In this document: positions 47,610 through 55,189 of the stretch, piece by piece
How the letters are laid out: the number at the start of each line of letters is the position of its first letter
How positions within the stretch are numbered: the first letter of the stretch is position 1
DNA from: an uncultured Oscillospiraceae bacterium
Lineage (GTDB): Bacteria; Bacillota; Clostridia; Oscillospirales; Oscillospiraceae
DNA: 64,000 nt
Direction of reading: 5' to 3'
NCBI GenBank assembly: GCA_947589225.1
Contig: CANQBC010000009.1
Span: forward strand, 1-64,000
Notes under the pieces: model-generated
The model's input: the letters and a program-made list of their open reading frames with translations, nothing else
What the model was told of the DNA's origin: nothing
The model's database searches: none
Translations under genes and position numbers: made by a program

Positions 47610-47861
47610 CGGTATTCGATTTTCAGACTTGTTGAACAGATAAAGACGCGAAGAGGGTTTATCTGTTCGGCAAGTACACTGGGGATAGCCGCGTGAGCGT
47701 GCCGTGGGGTGTAGCCCCGTGAGGAGCGCGAAGCGACGAAACCTCTCGGACGGCGGCTTCCTGCTGTCAGAAAGCCTTCCGAGCGCACGATACATGGTAT
47801 GTATAGAAGTGCGCCCTTTAGTTCCTAAAGGGGTTTGCAAGGTCTCTGCGCGAAGTTGCCG
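47610..47861. other. Intergenic stretch, no gene supported
   Basis: Mixed composition with repeat-like GC-rich pieces, and short open frames lacking ribosome binding sites. It links the ABC exporter terminator to the end of the AT-rich lipoprotein gene. Confidence 0.4.
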
Positions 47862-48425
47862 TTATGAAAAATCCGCTTTGTTCTTCAAAACATAAGCATA
47901 ATTTAGAGCATTCAAATCTTCTTCATACTGATAAAAAGCGGTATCACATTCGTTAAGAACATTGTCTATTTCATCGCTTCTCAATTTATCAAGTAGTTCT
48001 CTACGTTCTTCCAAATCAGAGGGAAGTTCCTCCCCAAATACATTCAATGCTGTGCGGCATATTTCTGCTGTTTTTGTTGCACCAATTTCCGGAAACGCAT
48101 TTTCCAGTTCACCAGCAAAATTGCCACTGGAATTATCAAAAAATTGGGCAAAACCGCCATTGTTTACTTCTATTTCACAAGTCTGTGTAATAAAGAAAAT
48201 CCTTTCAGAATCACTCAACGCGTCCATATTATCGCCGTATTCGCATTTTCGTTCCACATAATCCACTAAGGCGACAATAAAAGTGTTTACATCATCTATT
48301 TCCCAAATTTCGTCCATTGACATTTCTATATCCTCCTTTTGAGTATCATAAGTATTATTAGAAGAACATCCAACCATAGTAAAAAGGAATAATGAAATAA
48401 AGATAAAAGAAATACCTTTCCTCAT
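47862..48425 (-). CDS. Lipoprotein with DMP19-like (DUF4375) domain
   Basis: The protein has 187 residues. The signal peptide ends in the lipobox TMVGC (C20), so it is anchored outside the cell. The rest matches the DMP19/DUF4375 type: ITQTCEIEVNNGGFAQFFDN, SSGNFAGELENAFPEIGA and TAEICRTALNVFG. The domain is acidic and helical and is thought to mimic DNA in some relatives, but secreted forms are poorly studied. The gene is strikingly AT-rich against the neighbourhood, a sign of horizontal transfer. TATAAT (minus strand, 48485-48490) may be its -10 box. Confidence 0.78.
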   Translation of the reverse strand: MRKGISFIFISLFLFTMVGCSSNNTYDTQKEDIEMSMDEIWEIDDVNTFIVALVDYVERKCEYGDNMDALSDSERIFFITQTCEIEVNNGGFAQFFDNSSGNFAGELENAFPEIGATKTAEICRTALNVFGEELPSDLEERRELLDKLRSDEIDNVLNECDTAFYQYEEDLNALNYAYVLKNKADFS

Positions 48426-48686
48426 CCTATATTGCCTCTGTCAAACTCTCAATTTGTCGAACAGTCACCCACTCGACACTGAACATTATACCACCCAAAT
48501 GTGAAGAAATCTATCACTCTTTAGGAACGTTTATCAAAATCTTTTCCTTAAATCTCTGTGTATATCGAATAGAAAACGCCCCGGCGATTTATGTCTGCCC
48601 AGAGCGTTCCTATCCGCTGTTTCAGCCCGTCCTAAAGACAAAAACATACTGTTTTACGACCAGCCCGCAAAGGCGCGGGGCATTCA

Positions 48687-49241
48687 TTATGGGTTGCAGC
48701 GTTTGCAGGGGGCGTAGCCCTGGGCGACAATCTCCTCACGGGTGAGGGCGGAGTCCTGGCGGTTTTTGTCCTTAATATCCTTCACGCTGGAACAGGTGGG
48801 GAGATGGAATTTCATGGTGTTGGTGTTGAGGACGTAGGTGACGGAGGCGGGAGTGCTCTGCCCGTCCGGAGGTGTTGTTTCCGGGGGCGTCGTCTCCGGG
48901 GGTGTTGTTTCAGGAGGCACCGTTTCGGGAGGCGTGGTCTCCGGAGGCGTAGTCTCTGGAGGCGTGGTTTCGGGAGGCGTCGTCTCGGGAGGCGTGGTTT
49001 CGGGAGGCGTGGTCTCCGGAGGCGTAGTCTCGGGAGGCGTCGTTTCGGGAGGCGTCATTTCGGGAGGCATCGTCTCCGGGGGCGTCGTTTCGGGAGGCGT
49101 AGTTCCGGAGGCGGTCTGCGTGGAGGGCTGACCGTCCGCGTCGCCGGAGAGGGCGGTTTTGATGGCAAAGGGCAGGGAGACGGCAACGGCGAGAACTATG
49201 ACGTAGAACCACCATTTTTTGAAAATATCCACAAAAAACAC
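48687..49241 (-). CDS. Membrane-anchored (TPPET)n repeat protein with C-terminal Cys motif
   Basis: The protein has 184 residues. One N-terminal membrane helix (WWFYVIVLAVAVSLPFAI) is followed by about sixteen TPPET-type pentapeptides (residues about 43-125, with MPPEM and VPPET variants). The C-terminal domain of about 45 residues reads YVLNTNTMKFHLPTCSSVKD and then GYAPCKRCNP. That last domain is the small zinc-type module found at the end of some secreted nucleases and ComEC-like proteins, with His, Cys and CxxC ligands. The repeat is a flexible wall-spanning stalk that holds the module away from the membrane. A nuclease domain itself is missing. Confidence 0.8.
   Translation of the reverse strand: MFFVDIFKKWWFYVIVLAVAVSLPFAIKTALSGDADGQPSTQTASGTTPPETTPPETMPPEMTPPETTPPETTPPETTPPETTPPETTPPETTPPETTPPETTPPETVPPETTPPETTPPETTPPDGQSTPASVTYVLNTNTMKFHLPTCSSVKDIKDKNRQDSALTREEIVAQGYAPCKRCNP
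48870..49113 (-). repeat. 15-bp tandem repeat coding (TPPET)n
   Basis: About sixteen 15-bp units of the form GAGACGACGCCTCCC-like sequence (minus strand) run head to tail within the gene at 48687-49241. Unit copies differ mostly at third codon positions, so the array is likely prone to length change by slippage. Confidence 0.85.
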
Positions 49242-49292
49242 CCCCCGCAGCCCTATTATAGCAGGGTACGGGGGCGGAGTAAAGGGAAAATG

Positions 49293-49883
49293 TCATCTTT
49301 TGCCGAATTCAACGGAAAGCGGCGGGCCGGCAAAGCGTATGACCAAATCAGCCAACGCCAGTGACTCGGCGTCGTGGGCGGAGAAGATAATGGGGATATG
49401 GAGCGCGCGCAGGCGCTCCATTATTTTCTTGGCGTTTTCCGCGTCCACGCCGGTGAAGGGCTCGTCAAGGACAAGAAGCCGTTTCCCCTTGGCGTATGCC
49501 AGAGCCCGGGCCAGCGCCACACGGCGGCGCATCCCGCCGGAGAGGGCTTCGACGGGGGTGTCCGCCTCGCCCTCCAGTCCGACGGCGGAGAGGGCCTCCT
49601 GCACGTCCGCGCCTTTGGGAAGGACCGCCCGGAGCTGGCGGGCGGCGGAGAAGCCGGGGAGCAGCCGGTCCTCCTGAAAGAGCACGGCCGTCTCGGAAAG
49701 CCCCGGCGAATCGAGAGCGCCCGCGTCGGGCGTGAGAAGGCCGGAGATAAGCCGCAGGAGCGTGGTCTTTCCGCACCCGGAGGGGCCGGACAGGGCGGTG
49801 ACACCGGCATCCGGAAGCTCCAGGGTCAGGCCGTCGAGAATACGCTTTTTCCCGTAGGAGAAAGCGACGTCAATGAGCTTCAT
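49293..49883 (-). CDS. ABC transporter ATPase (SsuB/TauB-like)
   Basis: The protein has 196 residues, short for the family (usually 240-260), but all motifs are there: Walker A SGPSGCGKTTLLRLISG, signature ALSGGMRRRVALARALAY, Walker B LLVLDEPFTGVD, and the H loop SAHDAESLALAD. It powers the importer encoded upstream, overlapping the permease gene by 4 bp. The nitrate/sulfonate/taurine branch is suggested by the partner proteins. The shortness comes from a trimmed C-terminus, ending VEFGKR. It is the last gene of the operon. Confidence 0.88.
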   Translation of the reverse strand: MKLIDVAFSYGKKRILDGLTLELPDAGVTALSGPSGCGKTTLLRLISGLLTPDAGALDSPGLSETAVLFQEDRLLPGFSAARQLRAVLPKGADVQEALSAVGLEGEADTPVEALSGGMRRRVALARALAYAKGKRLLVLDEPFTGVDAENAKKIMERLRALHIPIIFSAHDAESLALADLVIRFAGPPLSVEFGKR

Positions 49884-50659
49884 TTTCCGCCTCCTCTCCC
49901 AAGGGCGCGCCGCGCGACCCTTTCAACGAGCATGGAAAGAGCCGCGACCACCACCGTCCAAGCAAAGAGGGCGGGGATCTCAAGGTACAGCTTCGACCAG
50001 TAGATCTGCGTGCCCATGGCTCTTCGGGGGATGCACAGCACCTCCGCCGCGACGCCGGACTTCCAGGCAAGGCCGACGGAGCTGAGGACGCCGGAGCGCA
50101 GATAGGGAAGCGCGGCGGGGGCGTAGATGTACGCGATCTTGCGCCCGGCGCCCATCTTGTACGCCCGGGCCATTTCCAAAAGCTCCCGGGAGGGGGAGGC
50201 GAGGCCCGCGCGGAGGTTTTCCCACACCACGGGCGTCACCATCATGGCGCATATAATGACGGGCACCTTATCGGAGCCGGCCCAGAGAATGATAAGGATA
50301 ATGAAGCTGACCACCGGCGTGGCCCTCAGCACCCGGACGGCGGGGGAGAGCAGGGCGTCGCAGAACCTGCTTGCGTGTGTCGCCGCCGCCAGTATCGTGC
50401 CGGCAAGGACGCCCAGAGCCGTCCCGGAAACGATCCGAAACAGCGTCGCCAACGTGTGGCCCCAGAAAACCGGCGTCCCGGCCAGCTCCCACAGCGTGAC
50501 GGCGACCGCCGCGGGCGAGGGGAGGATAAGGGGTTTGCCCACCGCCATGGCCGCAAGCTGCCACAGCCCCAGCCAGAAAACGGCCGGGGCCAGAATTTTG
50601 ATCAGACCTTCCGCTTTGCCTCTCCCTGGAGAGGGGGGGAGGGAGTGGGGATCGTTCAT
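49880..50659 (-). CDS. ABC transporter permease (SsuC/TauC-like)
   Basis: The protein has 259 residues and about six membrane helices, with the EAA-type loop REPSRELLEMARAYKMGAGRK-like segment (SRELLEMARAYKMGAGRKIA) that contacts the ATPase. The opening ILAPAVFWLGLWQLAAMAVG and VLRATPVVSFIILIILWAGS are typical of the sulfonate/nitrate/taurine importer permeases. It overlaps both the solute-binding gene (4 bp) and the ATPase gene (4 bp), so the three are translationally coupled. Substrate not predictable from sequence alone. Confidence 0.9.
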   Translation of the reverse strand: MNDPHSLPPSPGRGKAEGLIKILAPAVFWLGLWQLAAMAVGKPLILPSPAAVAVTLWELAGTPVFWGHTLATLFRIVSGTALGVLAGTILAAATHASRFCDALLSPAVRVLRATPVVSFIILIILWAGSDKVPVIICAMMVTPVVWENLRAGLASPSRELLEMARAYKMGAGRKIAYIYAPAALPYLRSGVLSSVGLAWKSGVAAEVLCIPRRAMGTQIYWSKLYLEIPALFAWTVVVAALSMLVERVARRALGRGGGK

Positions 50660-51822
50660 TTGGCGACCCAGTAGAAGTCGTCGCCGGGCATGGCTCCGCC
50701 GATGGAGGCAGGGTCGGCGTCAAAGAGCACCTGATAGTAGGGCTCCAGGGTGGTACGCATGTCCGCGCCGGAGATGAAGGTCAGGGAGCAGTCGGGGATA
50801 GCTCTCTTGGCGATGGCGGCCTTGGGGACGATGCCGTACTGCTCGCAAAGCTGGGCGGCGTGGTCAACGTCGGCCTTCACCGCGTTGATGCTGGCTTCGT
50901 AATCGGTCAGGAACTGCTTCACGGCTTCGGGGTTCTCCCGGGCGTACTCGGCACGGACGGCCACGCAGCCCATGGTGAGCTGTCCGCCGGTACCCAGGGC
51001 GTCCCACTCGGCGGTCATGTCGAGAGCGGAGCGGACGTCCTCGTTCTGAATGAGGACGGCGGTGGCGGCGGGAACGGGCAGCATGGCAACGTCGATCTCG
51101 CCGGAGGCCAGCTTCGTCTGGATGACGGAGGCGTCGTCAAAGACGATGTTCACATCCGCGTCCGCTGCCTCTTCGGTGGGGGTGCTGACGGTGAGGCCGT
51201 TCTGGGTCAGGATATATTTGAGGGCGTACTCGGGGTTGGCGCCCTGGCCGGGGGAGTAGATGGTCTTGCCCGCAAGATCGGCGACGGAATGTATCGTGTC
51301 GCCCCGCTCAAGGATGTAGAGGACGCCCAGGGTATTTAGAGCAATGACCTGGATGCCGCCCTGGGTCTTGTTGTAGACCACAGAGGCAACATTGGTCGCC
51401 ACGGCGGCAATGTCGTAGTCGCCGTTGATGAGTCCGTCCCGGATCTGGGAGTTGTCCGCCACGGCGGAGACGGTGTAGCTGTTCAGGGTCGTGCCCGCGT
51501 CATTGGCTTCCATGAGGGAGACAGCGCCCACGCCGGTGGGCCCGGTGAGGACGGCAAAGTTTACGTCGTAGGCGGTGGGAGCGGTATCCTCGCCGCTGCC
51601 GGCGGGATCGTCGCCGGAAGTCGTGCCATCGTTAGTTTTGCCGCCGTCGTTATCGGTGTTTTCACTCCCGCCGCCGGTATTGGCGTCGTCATTGGCGTCG
51701 GTACTGCCGGTGTGCTGGGTGTCAGTGTTCGTGCCGCTACCGCCGTCGGTGTTCTTCGCGCCGCAGGCGGCGAGAGACAGAACAAGGGCAATAACGAGAA
51801 TGAAGATGAGTGATTTTTTCAT
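50656..51822 (-). CDS. ABC transporter substrate-binding lipoprotein (NMT1/SsuA-like)
   Basis: The protein has 388 residues. The signal MKKSLIFILVIALVLSLAAC gives lipidated C20, followed by a long Gly/Asn/Asp/Thr-rich linker (about 25-80). The two-lobe domain resembles NMT1/SsuA proteins: VLTGPTGVGAVSLM, SVADLAGKTIYSPGQGANPE and ASGEIDVAMLPVPAATAVLI. It captures a small anion or heterocycle for the importer encoded downstream. The first gene of the importer operon, it begins 31 bp after the Crp/Fnr-type regulator gene, so transcription from the regulator promoter probably runs through. Confidence 0.88.
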   Translation of the reverse strand: MKKSLIFILVIALVLSLAACGAKNTDGGSGTNTDTQHTGSTDANDDANTGGGSENTDNDGGKTNDGTTSGDDPAGSGEDTAPTAYDVNFAVLTGPTGVGAVSLMEANDAGTTLNSYTVSAVADNSQIRDGLINGDYDIAAVATNVASVVYNKTQGGIQVIALNTLGVLYILERGDTIHSVADLAGKTIYSPGQGANPEYALKYILTQNGLTVSTPTEEAADADVNIVFDDASVIQTKLASGEIDVAMLPVPAATAVLIQNEDVRSALDMTAEWDALGTGGQLTMGCVAVRAEYARENPEAVKQFLTDYEASINAVKADVDHAAQLCEQYGIVPKAAIAKRAIPDCSLTFISGADMRTTLEPYYQVLFDADPASIGGAMPGDDFYWVAK

Positions 51823-51853
51823 ATTGTTCCTTTCCAGACGGAATCAATCATTT

Positions 51854-52498
51854 TTATTTCAACGATTCCGGCTTTAACACGGTTATTGTTTTCCCGGACT
51901 TTGCGATTATCCCCGCGTCCAGAAGCCGGTCAAGCTGCCGGTAGAGGGATGCCCGGGCGATGCCGAGGCGGGAGGCAAGCTCCGTCAGAGAGCGCACGGT
52001 GATAACGCCCGTTTCCCCCACGTTTTTCAGAAGAAAATCCGAGAGCTTCCGCTCACCGGATCCGGAGGACAGGGCGTCCACCTTGGCGGAGAGAAAGCGG
52101 ATGCGTTGGGCCAGATACCGAAGATAGTTATCCCGAATGACGGAGTTATGGTCAATGAGCTCCGTGACCCGTTTCTGTGTGAGAAAAAGCACCAGGCTCG
52201 TCTTGCGCGCGGTGAGGGTGGAGACATAACGTTCTTCGTCCGTGTAAAGCGCGGCCGCGCCAAAAAGGTCTCCCGCGCCGAGCTCGCTCACCGTGAACGC
52301 TCCCTTTGTGACAGTCAGCGAGCCCCGGAGAATCATCCCCAGCTCCCGCCGGAAGCTTTCGGGGGAGTAGACCACCTCCCCCTTACGGTAGGAGCGCGTC
52401 TCAAAGCCCACACCCTCCAGCATGTCTTGGACAGCCCGCGCGTCCAGCCCACGAAACAGAAACGCGCCGCGGAGTACCTCAAGCTCGTCGTCAGTCAC
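51854..52498 (-). CDS. Crp/Fnr-family transcription regulator
   Basis: The protein has 214 residues. A cyclic-nucleotide-binding-type beta barrel (about 10-125; FRRELGMILRGSLTVTKGAF, GDLFGAAALYTDEE) is followed by the long dimer helix and a winged helix (LTELASRLGIARASLYRQLD). There is no Cys cluster for an Fe-S centre, so it is not classical Fnr. Adjacent to an ABC importer operon on the same strand, it is likely its regulator. A 14-bp palindrome sits between its -10 box and start codon, consistent with autoregulation. Confidence 0.9.
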   Translation of the reverse strand: MTDDELEVLRGAFLFRGLDARAVQDMLEGVGFETRSYRKGEVVYSPESFRRELGMILRGSLTVTKGAFTVSELGAGDLFGAAALYTDEERYVSTLTARKTSLVLFLTQKRVTELIDHNSVIRDNYLRYLAQRIRFLSAKVDALSSGSGERKLSDFLLKNVGETGVITVRSLTELASRLGIARASLYRQLDRLLDAGIIAKSGKTITVLKPESLK

Positions 52499-52516
52499 CG
52501 TAACGCCCCCAAATAT

Positions 52517-52530
52517 GTCTCAAATGAGAC
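52517..52530. promoter_or_regulatory. Palindromic operator candidate for the Crp/Fnr regulator
   Basis: GTCTCA-AA-TGAGAC, a perfect 6-2-6 palindrome, lies 12 bp downstream of the -10 box and 18 bp before the start codon. Its half sites resemble the TGWNA-type sites used by the family. Binding here would block the regulator's own promoter. Confidence 0.55.
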
Positions 52531-52541
52531 GATTTAAGCGT

Positions 52542-52570
52542 ATTATAGCAGACACACCGGTGAAAGTCAA
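52542..52570 (-). promoter_or_regulatory. Promoter for regulator-ABC operon
   Basis: On the minus strand TTGACT (52565-52570), a 17-bp spacer and perfect TATAAT (52542-52547), about 44 bp before the regulator start. Confidence 0.85.
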
Positions 52571-52604
52571 CAGACATCGTTAAAAAAATATCAGAAATAT
52601 AGAC

Positions 52605-52634
52605 AAAAAACCCCTCCGGCCATCGCCGGAGGGG
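52605..52634 (-). terminator. Intrinsic terminator of the peptidase gene
   Basis: CCCCTCCGGC (52611-52620) pairs with GCCGGAGGGG (52625-52634); on the minus strand a run of six T follows. It lies 24 bp after the stop codon at 52658. Confidence 0.9.
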
Positions 52635-52657
52635 AAGGGATATCATATTAGAGACAA

Positions 52658-54877
52658 TTACTCCGCGGAAACGAGCTCGGCAAACGCCACCATGACCTTG
52701 GCCAGCTCCGCGCGTCTGATGGCGGCGGTGGGATAGATCATGTTTCCGTTCCCGCTGAAGAAGCCCTGCTCCACGCACCAGGTCATCTCGTCCAGGGCCC
52801 AGATGTCGATGTTGTCCGCGTCGGTGAAGGTGAGGGCGGTGCCGCTGACCGAGGTGTCGAGGCCCATTGCCTCGGCGGCGTTACAGATCATCACGGCCAC
52901 CTGTTCACGGGAGACATTGGCGTTTCCGTTGAAGCTGCCGTACACGCCCTGGACAATGTCGTTCTCGCCGGCCCAGTTGGCGGCGTCGGCGTACCATTGG
53001 GTCGTCACGTCGGCAAAATTGTCTTTGCTTTCAGGCTCCTCGTTTTCAAAGAGGTTCCAGAGGACTGTGACGGCCTCGGCACGGGTGGCCTTGCTGTCGG
53101 GGGCAAATATATCGCCGCCCCTGCCGTTCATGAGGCCCAGCTCGACGGCGAGGCACACATCCTCGTAGTACCAGGTGCCCATTGCCACGTCGTCAAAGTA
53201 GTTCATGCGTTCCACGTCACGAAAACGATCGGTGACGCTGAGAGCTTCAGCCACGTTTTCGGTGATCTCGGCAATATACGCCGGATCCATGGGATTGACG
53301 TTGCAGACGTCGATAAACTCTTCCTGAAAGGTGTCGTAGTAGGGATGCGCCATGAATTTAAGGTATTTATCGATGGCCGCCTCAAAGCCCTCCTCCTGGG
53401 AGATGTTCCAGAAGGTGAGAGCGCCGATGCCGGAGGTGGCGTAGCTTATGTAGTAAAGGGGGCTCTGGGTCATGTGGGGAATGGTGACAAAGACGTAATC
53501 CCCCAGGGGTTCAAAGCCGTATTCCTTGCAAAGCTCAATAAACTTTTCGTTTATCATGTCCAAAGTCACGTCATCGGTGGTGTAGGCGTAAAGCTCAAGC
53601 TCGGCGATGAGGCAGCCGTTGAGTATGCCATTGGAGATCATATTGTTGAAAAGGTCGTCCTGGGCGATGTTGGCGGCATCACCGAATATCTCCCCATAGA
53701 AGCCGGAGAAGAGAAGCTCGAGTGCCTGGGAGTGTACCTCCGCCACGTCATAGGAGCAGGAGCCCTCGTTCCAGATGTGGGGATGCCAGTAGTAGTTGCT
53801 GTAATGGCCAAACTCATGGACGATGGTGGTGAAGTCGTAGAAGTCCCCGCCGGGGGAGTTGAAGAAGAAGGGGGCGCCGTAGCTGGGGATCTGGGTGGTG
53901 AAGCCGCCGTCGTACTTTGTCTCACGGGCCTCAATGTCGTAGAGGCCGTGCTCCACCATGTAGTCCCAAGTCTCAAGCAACTCGCTGGAGATCCTGCCGA
54001 TGTAGGGACGAATGAGGTCAAGGGTCTCGTCGGTGGTGTAGTCGTTGTAAAAAAGCTCCCGCGCCGCGTCCGGGGCCATCATGACGTCGTACTGTTCAAT
54101 ATAATAGAGTTGACTCGCCAAGGGGACGATGTATTCCTTGACGGCGGTGAAGAACGCCTCCGCCTCCTCGAGGGAGTAGTCGCGCCCAAAGACGTTCTCA
54201 TAGGCGTAGTCGGCGTAGCTGTCGTACTCGGGATAGAGCGCCGCCAGGGCCTTGTTGAGCTCAATGGATTTCATATAGGCGTCGCACATACCCTGAAAGT
54301 CCCCGGAATTACTCGCCTGGTCGTACATGGAGTCGAGGGCGGCGATCTGGCTGCTGAGGGCCGCCTCTTCGTCGCTCATGCCGCCGTAATTGACATAGTA
54401 GTCAATATCGGACTGGGTAAGCAGATCGTCGTTACAAATTTTCTCGGCGGCCTTGGAGTCGAGTACGTCCTGAATGAGGAAGATGAAGGGGTCATAGCAT
54501 GCAAGATATAAGTCGTAGGTGGAGAGATAGAGATCCAGGGATTCCTGATCGGTGACGTCGATGGAGGTCTTGATGTTCAAAAGGGTCAAGTCGGACTCCA
54601 TGGCCTGCATAAGGTCTGTCACGACATGGAAGGAATCCTCGATCTCCTGAACGGACGCGTCCGCCTCAATGAGAGCTTCCACGTCGTCAATAGCCGCCAG
54701 GAACTGTTCCTCGGTGACGGGTATGTACGCCATGTCCTCAAAATTGGTGTCCTCGTGGGACTGGTCGGAGAAAAAGCTTGTTTCCCTCACGTTCGAGTCA
54801 TCACCGGCCGCCAGAACGGCGGGGGCTAGGGAAACGACCATGCAGAGGGCGAGAAGTGTTGCTATGAGCTTCTTCAT
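52658..54877 (-). CDS. Secreted S-layer-anchored M3-like metallopeptidase
   Basis: The protein has 739 residues. The signal peptide MKKLIATLLALCMVVSLAPAVLAA is followed by an M3/oligoendopeptidase-F-like domain (about 50-540) with the zinc motif TIVHEFGHYSNYY (H354, E355, H358) and a downstream Glu in YDVAEVHSQALELLF. Three SLH repeats follow from about 560 (FDDVAMGTWYYEDVCLAVEL, FADVTTQWYADAANWAGEND, FTDADNIDIWALDEMTWCVE). M3 peptidases are normally cytosolic; secretion and wall attachment are unusual. It is a single-gene unit with its own terminator and is divergent from the pyrophosphatase gene. Confidence 0.92.
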   Translation of the reverse strand: MKKLIATLLALCMVVSLAPAVLAAGDDSNVRETSFFSDQSHEDTNFEDMAYIPVTEEQFLAAIDDVEALIEADASVQEIEDSFHVVTDLMQAMESDLTLLNIKTSIDVTDQESLDLYLSTYDLYLACYDPFIFLIQDVLDSKAAEKICNDDLLTQSDIDYYVNYGGMSDEEAALSSQIAALDSMYDQASNSGDFQGMCDAYMKSIELNKALAALYPEYDSYADYAYENVFGRDYSLEEAEAFFTAVKEYIVPLASQLYYIEQYDVMMAPDAARELFYNDYTTDETLDLIRPYIGRISSELLETWDYMVEHGLYDIEARETKYDGGFTTQIPSYGAPFFFNSPGGDFYDFTTIVHEFGHYSNYYWHPHIWNEGSCSYDVAEVHSQALELLFSGFYGEIFGDAANIAQDDLFNNMISNGILNGCLIAELELYAYTTDDVTLDMINEKFIELCKEYGFEPLGDYVFVTIPHMTQSPLYYISYATSGIGALTFWNISQEEGFEAAIDKYLKFMAHPYYDTFQEEFIDVCNVNPMDPAYIAEITENVAEALSVTDRFRDVERMNYFDDVAMGTWYYEDVCLAVELGLMNGRGGDIFAPDSKATRAEAVTVLWNLFENEEPESKDNFADVTTQWYADAANWAGENDIVQGVYGSFNGNANVSREQVAVMICNAAEAMGLDTSVSGTALTFTDADNIDIWALDEMTWCVEQGFFSGNGNMIYPTAAIRRAELAKVMVAFAELVSAE

Positions 54878-55189
54878 GGTTGGTGTCCTCCATTTTTCTG
54901 TTTCTTTTCTTCAGCGGACTACACCGCCAAATTAATACAAGATTTATTGTAATTGTAACAGCTTTCGACATGAAATGCAATAGCGGAGGAACAAAATTGC
55001 ACTGTATTTTGTCGGAGTATACTATACGCCGACTTTTGCGAGCCCGCCGCAAAGGCGTGTATCTGCCTTCCCAGCGCCGTTTCTTTCAAAATCCGATGGT
55101 CGATCACATTCCTTTAACCGGAAAAATTCAATACGGGCTTTTCTTTTGAATCTGTTTGGTGTAAAATAGCCTTATAAGGGAGTGATTAC
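54878..55189. other. Divergent intergenic region
   Basis: AT-rich next to the peptidase gene (54890-54980) and next to the pyrophosphatase gene (55120-55175), as expected for two divergent promoters. TAAAAT at 55163-55168 is a possible -10 box for the right-hand gene. No gene and no strong RNA fold seen. Confidence 0.45.

Noticed and set aside
48870..49113. CRISPR array
   Set aside because: The 15-bp units are contiguous and in frame with no spacers, and no cas genes are present in the window.
48838..49131. Plus-strand frame of GGVVS repeats opposite the TPPET gene
   Set aside because: It is the complement of the tandem repeat; the minus-strand frame has the membrane helix and the Cys module at the correct ends.
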